Below, piece by piece: positions 32,308 through 44,159 of a stretch of DNA of 64,000 nucleotides. This stretch comes from Puccinia triticina. Taxonomy: Eukaryota > Basidiomycota > Pucciniomycetes > Pucciniales > Pucciniaceae. The stretch spans positions 4,340,001 through 4,404,000 of the forward strand of contig NC_070571.1 in NCBI RefSeq assembly GCF_026914185.1. The letters run 5' to 3'. A program made the position numbers and the translations under genes. Every line of letters starts with the position of its first letter. Position 1 is the stretch's first letter. Under the pieces are notes generated by a model. It saw nothing but the letters and a program-made list of their open reading frames with translations, ran no database searches and was not told where the DNA came from.

Positions 32308-32845
32308 TCAATCACGTACCATATTCTTATGTTGCAAAGTCACCTTTGTTATAACTCCTTTCCCCAGAAACCTTGACCTGTAGCACTTCACCTCACATAT
32401 GACTCCCACTGCGTCAATAACAACCCCAGGACGTATACTGCTAAAGTCCTCCATTGGCGTAGTCGCCAGCTCTGTCTTTGAGTAATTGAATATCGGGAAC
32501 TCCCCCTCGCCGTATGAGACGTTTCCAATAGCGCGGTAAGTTGTCCCAACCCGCAGCTCCTCACTTTTAATGTCAATCGCCACGAGCTTGGCACTATATG
32601 CGGCGGATAATAATGTTGACTCCCCAGACACCCGACAAAAACATTGGGCCCTAGTTCCCCCCGTATGCCCAGTTGGCATAATCTTTGCCCCCAATCAACA
32701 AGAAGTCAACTTCTACTGATGACAGATGAACGGGTGTGTACTTGGCACTTACGCTATGTATCAGAAAAAAATCCCCGTCAAAGTTGACCGCATCGGGAAC
32801 CGCCAGTTTTTTGTATGTTACAGTGATATCCAGAACGTCGGCCAT
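32308..32845 (-). CDS. OB-fold (RPA-like) single-strand-binding protein, Helitron-1 copy A
   Basis: ATG at 32845; first exon ends V-N-F-D-G-D-F-F-L-I-H-S before a GTAAGT donor (about 32755). The second part carries E-L-R-V-G-T-T-Y-R-A-I-G-N-V, an OB-fold strand pattern, then P-I-F-N-Y and G-V-V-I-D-A-V-G-V-I. Plant and fungal Helitrons often carry RPA1-like genes that bind the displaced strand. The first-exon signature F-D/E-G and the donor position recur in the copies at 34492 and 48231, so these are paralogues. The acceptor is not certain. It may be functional or decayed. Confidence 0.6.
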
Positions 32846-34491
32846 AATGTTGATTGTATATAACGTGAGCCTTCAATCTGCTACGCGTTGAGGATCACTA
32901 AGTCCAGCAAAAAGACAATGCCAACTTCAGAATCTGCGAGTAGAGAAGGCTGAAAGTTCAAAAAAAAGCCACAACAAACACACCAATGGAACACTTCAAT
33001 GGAAGACAAGTCAAATTGATTGTAGGCGTGCAGGTCGCTAGGAGGAGGGCCGAGATAGTCATTGTGATTGGTAGCGCTTTGCAGAACGTCAGCCCCCCCA
33101 AATTGAAGTGTCCGGGCGCAAACCCCAATAATTCATGAAGTCGGTTCGCTTTGAAAAAAAACCAACCTGCATATCACACCCAACCAACGCATCAAGGCCA
33201 CAGCGGCCGCGCCTCAATTGGCCTGATCACCAAAACCACCCCACCCCCAGCATAACATCAAGTTGTGCAAACCTTCGGTTGACTGACCAACAATTGGTTT
33301 CAACCCAACATAACCATAGGTGTAACCATTTGAGCAATCCATAATTGTAAATATTTTAGATTTTGGGTCGAGTTTAGAAAAATAGCAACGAGTCTTACAA
33401 TCACTGCATCCGGTGTTGTGCTCCATTCCAAACCATAAGTAGTATTTTATTGCTTTTCTTTACATATATTCATCATTACATTGCCCATTCCCCCATAACT
33501 CTTCACAAATACCTCATTATTATTTCATATTCAGATTCTACGCCAGATTTCACCTATAGTCACTCACACATAGTACCCCTTTATCTTCAATGGTTCAATA
33601 GTTATAGAGGATATAAGACTTGCAGTAACCTTACAATCTTCATTAGTTACAATACTCATTTCATTAGTAACTTAGTTGAATCATTACATCACATTCTTTT
33701 CACAGATATTTTCTCACATACTAAACCCTTTACATACATTACTCATTAGGTACTATGCCTATTGTACACATTACATCATTGGATCTGTGCTTACCTCTTT
33801 AAGTAGTGCTCATCATTACAAGTTGTTACTATGTTCACATCACTTTCCCCATTTGAACAATCTTTTATTCCCATAGCCAGCATCTTTCCCCATTTGTACA
33901 ACCTTCATTCCCATAGCCAGAACTCCTCATTGTCTGTGCTCATCCTCCCTTCATATAAGAACTGTCCTTCCCCCCTCACTTGTACCTTATGCAGAATTTA
34001 TAGAGAATTTTAGATACAGAAATTATAGTGCCCATTCTCATCAACCCATTGCCATTGAATCATTTCTAATTGCTTTCCCCCTTCAACCATTGCTCCAACC
34101 CTCTCACCTTCAGTAGGCAGTAGTCAGCTCATAGTACTAGCTCCTAAGATCAAGTAGAAATCAGCCACACCTTTTCTTCTTTTTTCTTAGTGTTACTCTC
34201 ATCCCCTCAGCATTAGTCAGGAAGGAAGCCTCATCAGCACCCTTGCACAGCTTACATTAGTACTAGTGTTGCTATCCATTTCCCTTCCAAGCTCTATTCT
34301 CCCCTTTGAGTAGTTCCACACCGGTTCGCTTGGAGCCACTCTTATTGGGAAAGATGCGTGAGGCATACACTGAAGTCTCAGTAATCCAGCATGATCCCAA
34401 CCAAGTTGGATTTATCCGGCGGTTTCCACACTCAATTGAGCTGTAGTCCAACTGGCGAGTCTGACGCGACCAAATCAGGCCTAAATCATCA
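32846..34491. other. Helitron-1 interior without a supported gene
   Basis: 33440-34260 is AT-rich with many CATTAC and CCCATT motifs on the plus strand and no long frame. The flanks show nothing recognisable. Confidence 0.4.
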
Positions 34492-35463
34492 ATGGCCAAT
34501 CAACACCTATTATCATGGACGATTCGCTTCCACAGGAAGCCCTCGCCAACTATAAAGCATCAAAGGCCCTCACCCAAAGGAACAATGCTCACAACGCAAC
34601 CCCGTGACACCACGCCTCAAATAAACCCCCTGCGGCCCAATTTTGTCCATCTCACCAACAACACTCAACATGACTCAATTTCGTTTGAGGGCTCTGTCAA
34701 AGTCTACAATATGGTAAGCATACAATAATCCTGCTATGATCCATCTAACCAGCAGGCATTAGGTTCAATATTGTACAGGTGACGGTTGCTCCTACCACGA
34801 ATATAACCTAAACATCAGGGCGCATAAATCAATCCGTGCAACATATCTTGGTCTTCCGCTCACAAGAACATCACACCCGTTTGGAATTAGCGGCCCTGAC
34901 CTTAGTGAGTTTGGACACGACCTAACTGTTGGGGAAGTCTATTCAATAAGAGGTACTGTATAGATCAAAAACAATGGTGATACAGTCTGGGAGATCAACC
35001 TGTTACTTGCCACCGTCACCTACCTGGTATTATGCCCTTATCCCCACAATAGATTGGTTGTCAACGTCCGAGGCGTTTTAATGGAAATTTTCAAACATTG
35101 GGATCATGACCGTGATCTCGCAGGTTACGTCGAACTCCACGTTAAGGTGTTCCTAATTGTGAGAGATATTTTCATTGCTTTGACATCGCCGGTACTAAGT
35201 TGGATGTACAGGGCACCCCATTAGGTATCCGCGTACGGGCCATCTTGCAACCAAATGACTTCCCCAATCAACTCAGCGGTGGTTATATTCCTGGTCAACG
35301 GGTTCAACTTCAAGGCTATCTTGACGCTGGCAAAACAACCGATGAACTGATCTTTATTGAGGTGAGAACAAATAATTATACATCGCACGCAAACAACAGA
35401 GAAAGCTCAATTTATCAACGGTTCCCTGTGCAGGTCATTAGCCATGACGATATCTGTTGCTGA
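34492..35463 (+). pseudogene. OB-fold (RPA-like) protein, Helitron-1 copy B, opposite strand
   Basis: First exon from ATG 34492 ends S-I-S-F-E-G-S-V-K-V-Y-N-M before a GTAAGC donor (about 34713), as in copies A and C. Downstream D-L-T-V-G-E-V-Y-S-I-R-G-T-V matches the OB strand of copy A but is followed by an in-frame TAG near 34960. The last part (35200-35463) has G-Q-R-V-Q-L-Q-G-Y-L-D-A-G-K-T-T-D-E, parallel to G-Q-E-V-H-I-I-G-R-L-V-D-F in copy C, with a second donor GTGAGA at the same place. Probably a decayed gene. Confidence 0.5.
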
Positions 35464-36454
35464 TCAATCACAGTTGTGAAACCACACAGGCAGAGTAGAC
35501 TCACAATTGTTCCCTGATTATCGCAGCCTGCAGGAGCAATCCAAGCTCTTGTTGATAGAATAACTTATCTTTAATTTCAATCAAGTGTTATACCTTCAGC
35601 CCACAACATCCTGTTCCCAGCAGAAATGTATCACATAACTTCACTCGACCCATTTAGCATACTAAAAAGTAGTGTTGAAATTCAACCCCTTATCATGAGG
35701 CCTATTTATGGGCGAACTCCACATCATCCTGAGCAACACACTTTCAGTATTAACTGTTAACAACATGCATTGAGTATTACGTCTCTCCGTCAGGTCAATT
35801 TGCGCACAATTACTATTATCGAGGTATCCAAAGGGAATCACAATATTTTTGTGAAGGTATGGTGTCAGGGTGAGAGTCCCAATGTAAGCCGGAACCCATA
35901 GTAATTACTTGCCAGACCGCTTGGCATCCATTGATCATGTAGTGTAATTGCAGGCCCCAGGCCCCCTTGTCTGGGTGCGAACTGGTGCGAAGCCACTCCA
36001 CGCATAGCAGTAACCACATTTAACAAAAAATGTGACTCTTATGGCCCCAAGATTGTCAGTTTGATTCTTGGACATTAGTTCCAGACTGAGTGCACGTCGT
36101 ACACCGTTGTGCTTAATATAGTCTTGGAATAGGGGTCATCTAGAGTCTAATTTGAATGCGCATGAGCCAATCGGATAAGTTATTGAGAACAGCTTAGAAA
36201 CTACAGAAGAATCTATACAAAGTCAATCAGCACAAGTTCCGCATTTTTCATTCCACCAAGCGACAACCAACCACCACAGATCGTTCAATTCCAATTCATC
36301 CTCATTCGTAATCGATCGAGGGCCGGGTATAGATTACCACAACCGGATCCAGGAATTCAATAGAGTTCAACACCATCAAAATCCTGAAGAGTATGTTGTC
36401 TTTCGATGCAAAACTGATCCCTTGACTTGACAAGAGATTCTCTTAATCTAGAAG
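35464..36454. other. No gene seen
   Basis: Helitron-1 interior. Short decayed frames only; no motif recognised. Confidence 0.4.
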
Positions 36455-37135
36455 ATGGCCGTCGAAGTATCTTTGCCGCGGGAAGACTCAAGTACTGCAG
36501 TCAGACTGAGCCAAATGGAAGGCGTTGCCGTTGAATACGTCTACACAAACCTCGAACAACTCAGGTATTCATCTCAGACGGTCGCAGCTATTTATATGGC
36601 TGAACGCGCTCTGTTTAGCTCCAACAAGAAGAATATCCAAAAAATCAATCAATTCCTCACTACTCAACACCACGGGACCAAAGTAACCCTCTCAGCAATA
36701 AATCTTGCCAACATTCCAGGTTTTCTCATTCAAGATTCGCGCTCGCTATTATTGGTGCAGCCAATGGAGAGGCCGGAGCTTTACATTTCTTTGAAGGTTG
36801 GGTCTCCCGTCAGGTTGACAAAGAATCTTTGCTTATCCGGTAATTGCTCCCTTCGTACAAATTTTACTCGTGGGTCGAGGTTTGTTATCCGTAGTATTCA
36901 CAAAGACTATATTGAGGTTGTATCCATCGCCAACGGCCGAGCTGCAGAGGAAGTCCATCTCAAAAGGATCATGACTTACTGTGTTGACAGTCGGCAGCCA
37001 AGGACCGTCTTCCTTCGGTATCAGTATCCAATTGTTCTGGCGTATGCAAGTCATTCAGACCATAGTTCCACAGAGCAACTTCCAATAACCCTTACGAGTG
37101 AGTATTCAATCACAAGTTACATGGAACACCAGTAG
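36455..37135 (+). pseudogene. PIF1-like helicase C-terminal fragment, Helitron-1, plus strand
   Basis: 226-residue frame from ATG 36455. The second half matches the C-terminal part of Helitron PIF1 helicases: L-K-V-G-S-P-V-R-L-T-K-N-L, then N-F-T-R-G-S-R-F-V-I, and V-F-L-R-Y-Q-Y-P-I-V-L-A-Y-A. It ends where the helicase should reach the N-K-S-Q-G-Q motif, so it lacks the last motif, and Walker A/B are absent. Orientation is opposite to the main helicase, which suggests a captured or rearranged second copy. Confidence 0.55.
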
Positions 37136-38335
37136 CTAATTCGATTTCAATCCAATCTATGGTGCCCAAGTGTAATCGTGGCATCAACAAACTCCGGAGC
37201 GAATCCGTTTGCACTACACTATAGGTTACAATCAACCATCTAGTCTATGTCCTCATCATAAGCCATGATTAAATCATAATAGCGACTGGTCATCTTCCGA
37301 CCATCCCTCGAATGTCCCCCTAAACACCAAACTTTCACAATACTCCAACTTTCTACTCCAATCATCATGAACGTTAACTCCACCCAAATTGAGTCCTGCA
37401 CCAATTTGTCCCGAAATGACTTGCAAACCTCTGTGGTAGATTAGATATATGATCTTATCAAACAACCCTAAATCAACAAGATAGTCTCACATAAACTGCC
37501 ATTGTATAGCCGTCCCTGATTGTTTTCTTCAGAATTTTTACAAACCATGCGCATCATCGAGGCCCATAACTGTCAACCTTATTGAACCCACATGTTTCAT
37601 CCAAAGGATATACATTGCTTCAAATTGTATTCCGTCCTATTGGAACTGCAAATTCAGATGCCTAATCGCTATAACATTATCCTTTTCATTTACCTTAACA
37701 TGATGGATCAACGCTATGAAGTATTTGATACCCCGCGGCCTTGGCTGTAGTCAAACCTTATAAATGACTTTATCGTACCAAATGCATTGATTGTAACTGG
37801 TTCCACATTGCTATCAGGTGACAAAACTTTCTTGTCAATTGAACACCACTAAAGTAATCGATGTCCAATCTTATGGTTATCTCGGTATTCAACACCAACC
37901 CACACAACGCATATGTTGACTCACCCTTGAACCTCATTCAAGGGAAACAACAAGCGGAAAGGTTTAACATGGAAGCGGGCTCGCCATTTGTCTCCCTTCC
38001 AGCACACGGGGAGGAAAAGATGAACTTAAAAATAGTTTTGGGCCTAGCATCAAATGATTACAATATTATAAGCTAGAAATGATTTGAACCGCTCATGTCG
38101 CTGAACAGTTGCGGTGAGAATCAAAACCGTTGTCACGTTAACGTATATTTTGACGTTTTGTTCCTGCAGAAAATAAATCAGTATGAATTAAGAACACACA
38201 AGAAGATTAGAATCGACACCTTACTTTGACTGTCAGGTTCTGCATTAAGCATAGGTGTACTTTCGCGCGAGGGAGCCAAGTTTCTCTTCCTGTCAAAGGA
38301 TGATTTTAGCAAATATAACTCATCTCAGAAGACGA
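37136..38335. other. No gene seen
   Basis: Helitron-1 interior between two helicase pieces lying on opposite strands; no supported coding region. Confidence 0.4.
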
Positions 38336-38786
38336 TTAGACCCACTTTAAATTGTCTTCATTATGAAAAATAGATTTGTGGACTATATTGACAATCCCAC
38401 CCCGGACCGAAGGCTTCACAACCAATAAGTTCTTTACATCAGTTGCGCGCGAAACCGCGATGTAAAGTTGTCCATGAGAAAACATGTCTGTTTCAAGGTA
38501 AACCCCAACCCTCTTGAGGGTTTGACCTTGGCTTTTATTGACGGACATTGCGTATGCAGGAGCAACCGGGAATTGGTATCTGAAGAAAGATAATCCTGAG
38601 CGCGCGTTTGATTTGTTTTGCAATTTTACCCTTGGGAGCATGATTTTGGTCCCAACAAACGGGCCGGACATTAGCCTTCCGGCAATGAATCCAACCCCAG
38701 AATCCTCAACAACAATACAAGAGCCGTTACAAACCCCGTTCCTAATATCCATGTTGCACATAACTACAAGGGGCATGCCAATTTCT
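38336..38786 (-). pseudogene. PIF1 helicase, C-terminal part (Helitron-1), cut off by CACTA-B
   Basis: Minus strand: E-I-G-M-P-L-V-V, N-G-V-C-N-G, F-R-Y-Q-F-P-V, then the helicase motif V-N-K-S-Q-G-Q-T and the last motif L-Y-I-A-V-S-R-A. These are helicase motifs V and VI of the PIF1/RecD superfamily, which unwind DNA during rolling-circle transposition. Its upstream part continues at 43432 on the other side of CACTA-B; removing one TTT copy restores the frame. Confidence 0.85.
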
Positions 38787-38789
38787 AAA

Positions 38790-41700
38790 CACTACCAAGA
38801 TGGATGAATTTGCGATGTTGTATATTGATCAATATAGCGTATATTGATCAATTTATATTGATCAATTTTTTTTTTTTTTTTATTCCTCTTGATACCTTTG
38901 TCTGTTTTCCATGTCTCCTTGATACTATTCTATAATCTCTCTCCTTCTGCCTGTGTTAGCTTCAAGCCACAGGAATTTTTTTTTTCTTTTGCCTGATAAC
39001 ATTCATAAATTTCTACATACACCACTCAATTCTTCCTGAAAAAAGACATTGCAAGTTTTACGATTAATCCAGGGTAGCTGAGGGGTCTCAATTTTTTTTT
39101 CTTTTTTTTTTTACTTCAACAATTGATGTTATCAGAAGTCTCCAAATCAACTTTTTTTCAAAAGAGGAAAAACATTGACCCCTGACCTCTCTCATGATAC
39201 CATCCTGCACACATTTTTAATTTGGTTGGTTGAACTTACTCAAGATATTGCATATCATACTTGAAGTGCTACATGCATAGAAGGGCTTTTTGAAATTAGT
39301 TTACCATGGTTTAGCATATTTTTGTCAGGTTCTTTTTTTTATCTACTTTTGTTATCAACCACAAATTAATGAGGAGTATTTCCACATAAAATTTCATCCG
39401 ACAATTTTTCTGCATATAAAACCCAGAAATATTTTAAAATATAATTTATTTGGGGTCGCATCCATTATGCAGCAGCAACAATGTGATCAGTTGCCAAATA
39501 TCACTAATTTGGTGTTTCTGCCACTATATCTCAGCGCAGCATGGGAGTTCTTCCATGATATTGGTAAAAAAATGATGACATGCCCCTGAAAATTCATTGT
39601 GTGCCTTGAATGACCACAATACCCCCAAATGTAGCAGCCACAATGTGATCAGTTGCAAAATATCACTAATTTGGTAGTTTCTTGTTGTTTCTGCCACTAT
39701 ATCTCATCACAGCATGGGAGTTCTTCCATGATATTGGTACCAAAATGATTACATTCCCTCAAACATTCATTGAGTACCTTGTGTGACCAAAAAACCCCCG
39801 AATATAGCAGCCACAATGTGATCAGTTGCCAAATATCACTAATTTGGTAGTTTCTTGGTGTTTCTGCCACTATATCTCAGCCCAGCGTGGGAGTTCTTCC
39901 ATGATATTGGTACCAAAATGATTATGCTCCCCTGAAGATTCATTGTGTACCTTGAATGACCACAAAACCCCCAAATGTAGCAGCGACACTGTGATCAGTT
40001 GCCAAATATCACTAATTTGGTAGTTTCTTGGTGTTTCCGCCACTATATCTCAGTGCAGCATGGGAGTTCTTCCATGATATTGGTACCAAAATTATCACAT
40101 GCCCCTGAAGATTCATTGTGTAGCTTGAATGACCACAAAACCCCCAAATGTAGCAGCCACAATGTGATCAGTTGCCAAATATCACTAATTTGGTAGTTTC
40201 TTCATGTTTCTGCCACTATATCTCAGCACAGCGTGGGAGTTCTTCCATGATACTGGTCCCAAAATGACCAAATGCCCTCAAAGATTCATTGAGTACCTTG
40301 GATGACCACAAAACCCCCAAATGTAGCAGCCACAATGTGATCAGTTGCCAAATATCACTAATTTGGTAGTTTCTTGGTGTTTCTGCCACTATATCTCAGC
40401 CCAGCGTGGGAGTTCTTGCATGATATTGGTACCAAAATTATCAAATGCCCCTGAGGATTCATTGTGTACCTTGGATCACCACAAAACCCCCAAATGTAGC
40501 AGTCACAATGTGATCAGTTGCCAAATATCACTAATTTGGTAGTTTCTTGATGTTTCTGCCACTATATCTCAGCACAGGGTGGGAGCTCTTCCATGATATT
40601 GGTATCAAAATGATTAATCACCCCTGAAGATTTATTGTGTACCTTGAATGACCACAAAACCCCCATATGTAGCAGCCACAAGGTGATCAGTTGCCAAATA
40701 TCACTAATTTGGTAGTTTCTGGATGTTTCTGCCACTATATCTCAGCACAGCGTGGGAGTTCTTCCATGATACTGGTACCAAAATAATCAAATTCCATGAA
40801 AGATTCATTGAGTACCTTGGATGACCACAAAACCCCCAAATGTAGCAGCCACATTGTGATCAGTTGCCAAATATCACTAATTTGGTAGTTTCTTGGTGTT
40901 TCTGCCACCATATCTCAGCGCAGCATGGGAATTCTTCCATGATATTGGTACCAAAATGATCAAGTGGCCCTGAAGATTCGTTGTGTACCTTGGATCACCA
41001 CAAAACCCCCAAATGTAGCAGCCACAATGTGATCAGTTGCACTAATTTGGTAGTTTCTTGGTGTTTCTGCCACTATATCTCAGGCCAGCATGGGAGTTCT
41101 TCCATGATATTGGTACCAAAATGATCAAATTCCCCTGAAGATTCATTGTGTACCTTGAATGACCACAATACCCCCAAATGTAGCAGCCACACTGTGATCA
41201 GTTGCCAAATTAGTGATATTTGGCAACCATTCACATTGTAGCTGCTACATTTGGGGGTTTTGTGGTCATTCAAGGTACAAAATTCATCTGTGTCATTTTG
41301 GTATCAATATCATTGAAGAATTCCCACGCTGCGCTGAGATATAGTGGCAGAAACACCAAGAAACTACCAAATTGGTGATATTTGGCAACTGATCACATTG
41401 TGGCTGCTACATATGGGGGTTTTGTGGTCATTCCAGGTACTCAATGAATCTTTGAGGGAATTTGATCATTTTGATACCAATATTATGGAAGAAATCCCAC
41501 ACTGCGCTGAAATATAGTGGCAGAAACACCAGAAACTACCAAATTAGTGATATTTTGCAACTGATCACATCCTAGCTGCTACATTTGGGGGTATTGTGGT
41601 CATTCAAGGTACACAATTAATCTTCAGGGGAATTTGATCATTTTGGTACCAATATCATGGAAGAACTCCCACGCTGTGCTGAGATATGGTGGCAGAAACA

Positions 41701-43431
41701 CCAAGAAACTACCAAATTAGTGATATTTGGCAACTGATCACATTGTGGCTGCTACATTTGGGGGTTTTGTGTTCATTCAAGGTACACAATGAATCTTCAG
41801 AGGCATGCGATCATTTTGGTACCAATATCATGGAAGAACTCCCACGCTGCGCTGAGATATAGTGGCAGAAACACCAAGAAACTACCAAATTAGTGATATT
41901 TGGTAACTGATCACATTGTGGCTGCTACATTTGGGGGTTTTGTGGTCATCAAAGATACTCAATGAATGTTTGAGGGCATGTGATTATTTTGGTACCAATA
42001 TCATGGAAGAAATCCCAGGCTGCTTTGAGATATAGTGGCAGAAACACCAACAAACTACCAAATTAGTGATATTTGGCAACCAATCAGGTCGTAGGGCTAC
42101 ATTAGGGAGTTTCATGGTAATTTAAGATACACAATAAATCTTTAGGGACTATTGATCATTTTGAAACCAATATCATGGAAGAACTCCCAGGTTGTGTTGA
42201 GATATAGTGGCAGAAACACCAAGAACCTACCAAATTAGTGAGATTTGGCAACTGATGAGATTGTAGCTGCCACATTTGGGGCTTTTGTGGTCATTTAAGG
42301 TACACAATGGATCCTTGGGGGCTACGGAACATTTTGATACCAATATCATGGAAGAACCCCCAGGCTGTGTTGAGATATAGTGGCAGAAACACCAAGAAAC
42401 TACCAAATTAGTGATATTTGGCAACTGATCACAATGTGGCTGCTACATTAGGGAGTTTCGTGGTCATTTAAGGTACACAATAAATCCTTGGGGACTATTG
42501 ATCATTTTGAAACCAATATCATGGAAGAACTCCTGGGCTGTGTTGAGATATAGTGGCAGAAACAGCAAGAAACTACCAAATTAGTGATATTTGGCCACTG
42601 ATCAGATTGTAGCAGCTACATTTGGGGATTTTGTGGTCATTCCAGGTACAAAATGAATCTATGGGGGCTTTCAAAAATTTTGGTACCAATTTCATGGAAA
42701 AATTCCCAGGCTGTGTTGAGATATAGTTGCAGAAATACCAAGAAACTAACAAAGTAGTGAGATTTGGCAACTGATCAGATTGCAGCTGCTGCATAATGGA
42801 TGTGAACCCAAAAACATTATTTCTGGGTTTTATATTCAGAAAAATTGTCCAACGAAATTTTATGTGGAAATATTCCTCATTAATCTGTGGTTGATAACAA
42901 AAGTAGATAAGAAAAAGAACCTGACAAAAGTATGCTAAACCATGGTAAACTAATTTCAAAAAAGGCCTCCTATGCATGTAGCACTTCAAGTATGATATGC
43001 AATATCTTGAGCAAGTTCAACCAACCAAATTAAAAATGTGTGCAGGATGGTATCATGAGAGAGGTCAGGGGTCAATGTTTTTCCTTTTTTGAAAAAAAAG
43101 TCAATTTGCAGACTTCTGATAACAGATCAATTGTTTAAGTAAAAAAAAAAGAAAAAAAAAATTGAGACCCCTCAGCCACCCTGGATTCATCCTTAAACTT
43201 GCAATGTCTTTTTTAGAAATTTATGAATGTTATCAGGCAAAAAAAAAAAATCCTGTGGCTTGAAGCTAACACAAGGGGAAGGAGAGAGATTATAGGATTG
43301 TATTAAGGAGACATGGAAAACAGAGAAAGGTATCAAGAAGAATAATAAAAAAAAATTGATCAATATAAATTGATCAATATACGCTATATTGATCAATATA
43401 CGACATTGCAAATTCATCCATCTTGGTAGTG
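38790..43431. mobile_element. CACTA-B, complete 4.6-kb palindromic CACTA-type element in the Helitron-1 helicase gene
   Basis: Starts CACTACCAAGATGG and ends CCATCTTGGTAGTG. It is flanked by a 3-bp target duplication AAA (38787-38789, 43432-43434), the CACTA (EnSpm/CMC) signature. The structure is terminal arms (38790-39450, 42790-43431), then 173-bp repeats pointing inward from both sides, meeting near 41205-41235 at GTTGCCAAA-n9-TTTGGCAAC. No transposase or other gene. It must be mobilised in trans. Confidence 0.88.
39460..42790. repeat. 173-bp repeat arrays of CACTA-B (inverted halves)
   Basis: About ten forward units (to 41210) and nine reverse units. Marks per unit: TGATCAGTTGCCAAATATCA, TTTCTGCCACTATATCTCAG and CCACAAAACCCCC. 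Related to, but a distinct subfamily from, the CACTA-A units. Confidence 0.88.
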
Positions 43432-44159
43432 AAAGATATGAGATGCTCCGGGATACCGGGAATGGAAATTTTATCCAACACCTCTTTGGGAAGGCTTCCA
43501 ACGCTGTCTGCGTCGGGCGTGTCTATAGATGTCATAATTGCGGGTTTGCCGGGAAGCAAGTCAAGGATTTCGTTGTTGAGAGTTTTGACGTCGCGGTTCA
43601 GCGGCGCAAGGATACAGCACTCATTTAGGTAGCTTACTGCGGAACGTTGGCCAACAATCGTGTTATGCGCTAAGTCGTTGTAAACAAAATCTATTAACCA
43701 GCTGCGCATCTGAATGTTGGAGTCAAACAATTCAAGTGGTACATCTTTCAAATTTATAATGCCGAAATCAGAATCTTGCATTTTTCCTTCACCAAGATCT
43801 AAAAGAGCCTTAGAGAAAGCAATGTTCTGAGACGAGTATTCGTCTGCAATTGCTGCGGCGAGCTGCATGTTTTGCGTAAGTTTCAGCTGAGATATCAAAT
43901 CCCACCATGAGAGAGACTTGAATGTTGAGCGATGCGCCGGTGGATATTGGTTATATTTGACTACTGGAAGGATTTGAAGAAAGTCTCCAGAAAATAGGAC
44001 AATTTTCCCAGCGAAGTCGAGTTCAGAATTGCATACCCTCTTAATGGTTGAGTTGACTGCTTCAATTGAATTCTTGTGAATGCTAACAATCTTGTCCCAT
44101 ATGATTAAGGAAACTTGAATATTCGCCAAGCCGCTACAGACCCAAAAAAGGATTAGCAT
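43432..44159 (-). pseudogene. PIF1 helicase, middle part (Helitron-1), Walker A deleted
   Basis: Minus strand: L-I-I-W-D-K (Walker B, where the family has D-E), E-A-V-N-x-T-I, then G-K-I-V-L-F-S-G-D-F-L-Q-I-L-P-V (motif III), A-H-R-S-T, later L-A-P-L-N-R-D-V and P-E-H-L-I-S. The N-terminal part with Walker A (G-x-G-K-T) is missing: at 44159 the sequence passes directly into the Rep C-terminal region. So an internal deletion fused Rep to the helicase interior, and the Walker B Glu is Lys. The protein cannot be a working ATPase. Confidence 0.85.

Noticed and set aside
39290..39589. Protein gene in the CACTA arms (similar frames at 21667, 42573 minus and 61510 minus)
   Set aside because: The shared peptide follows from the conserved terminal arms; frames run into the 173-bp repeats at different points and have no domain.
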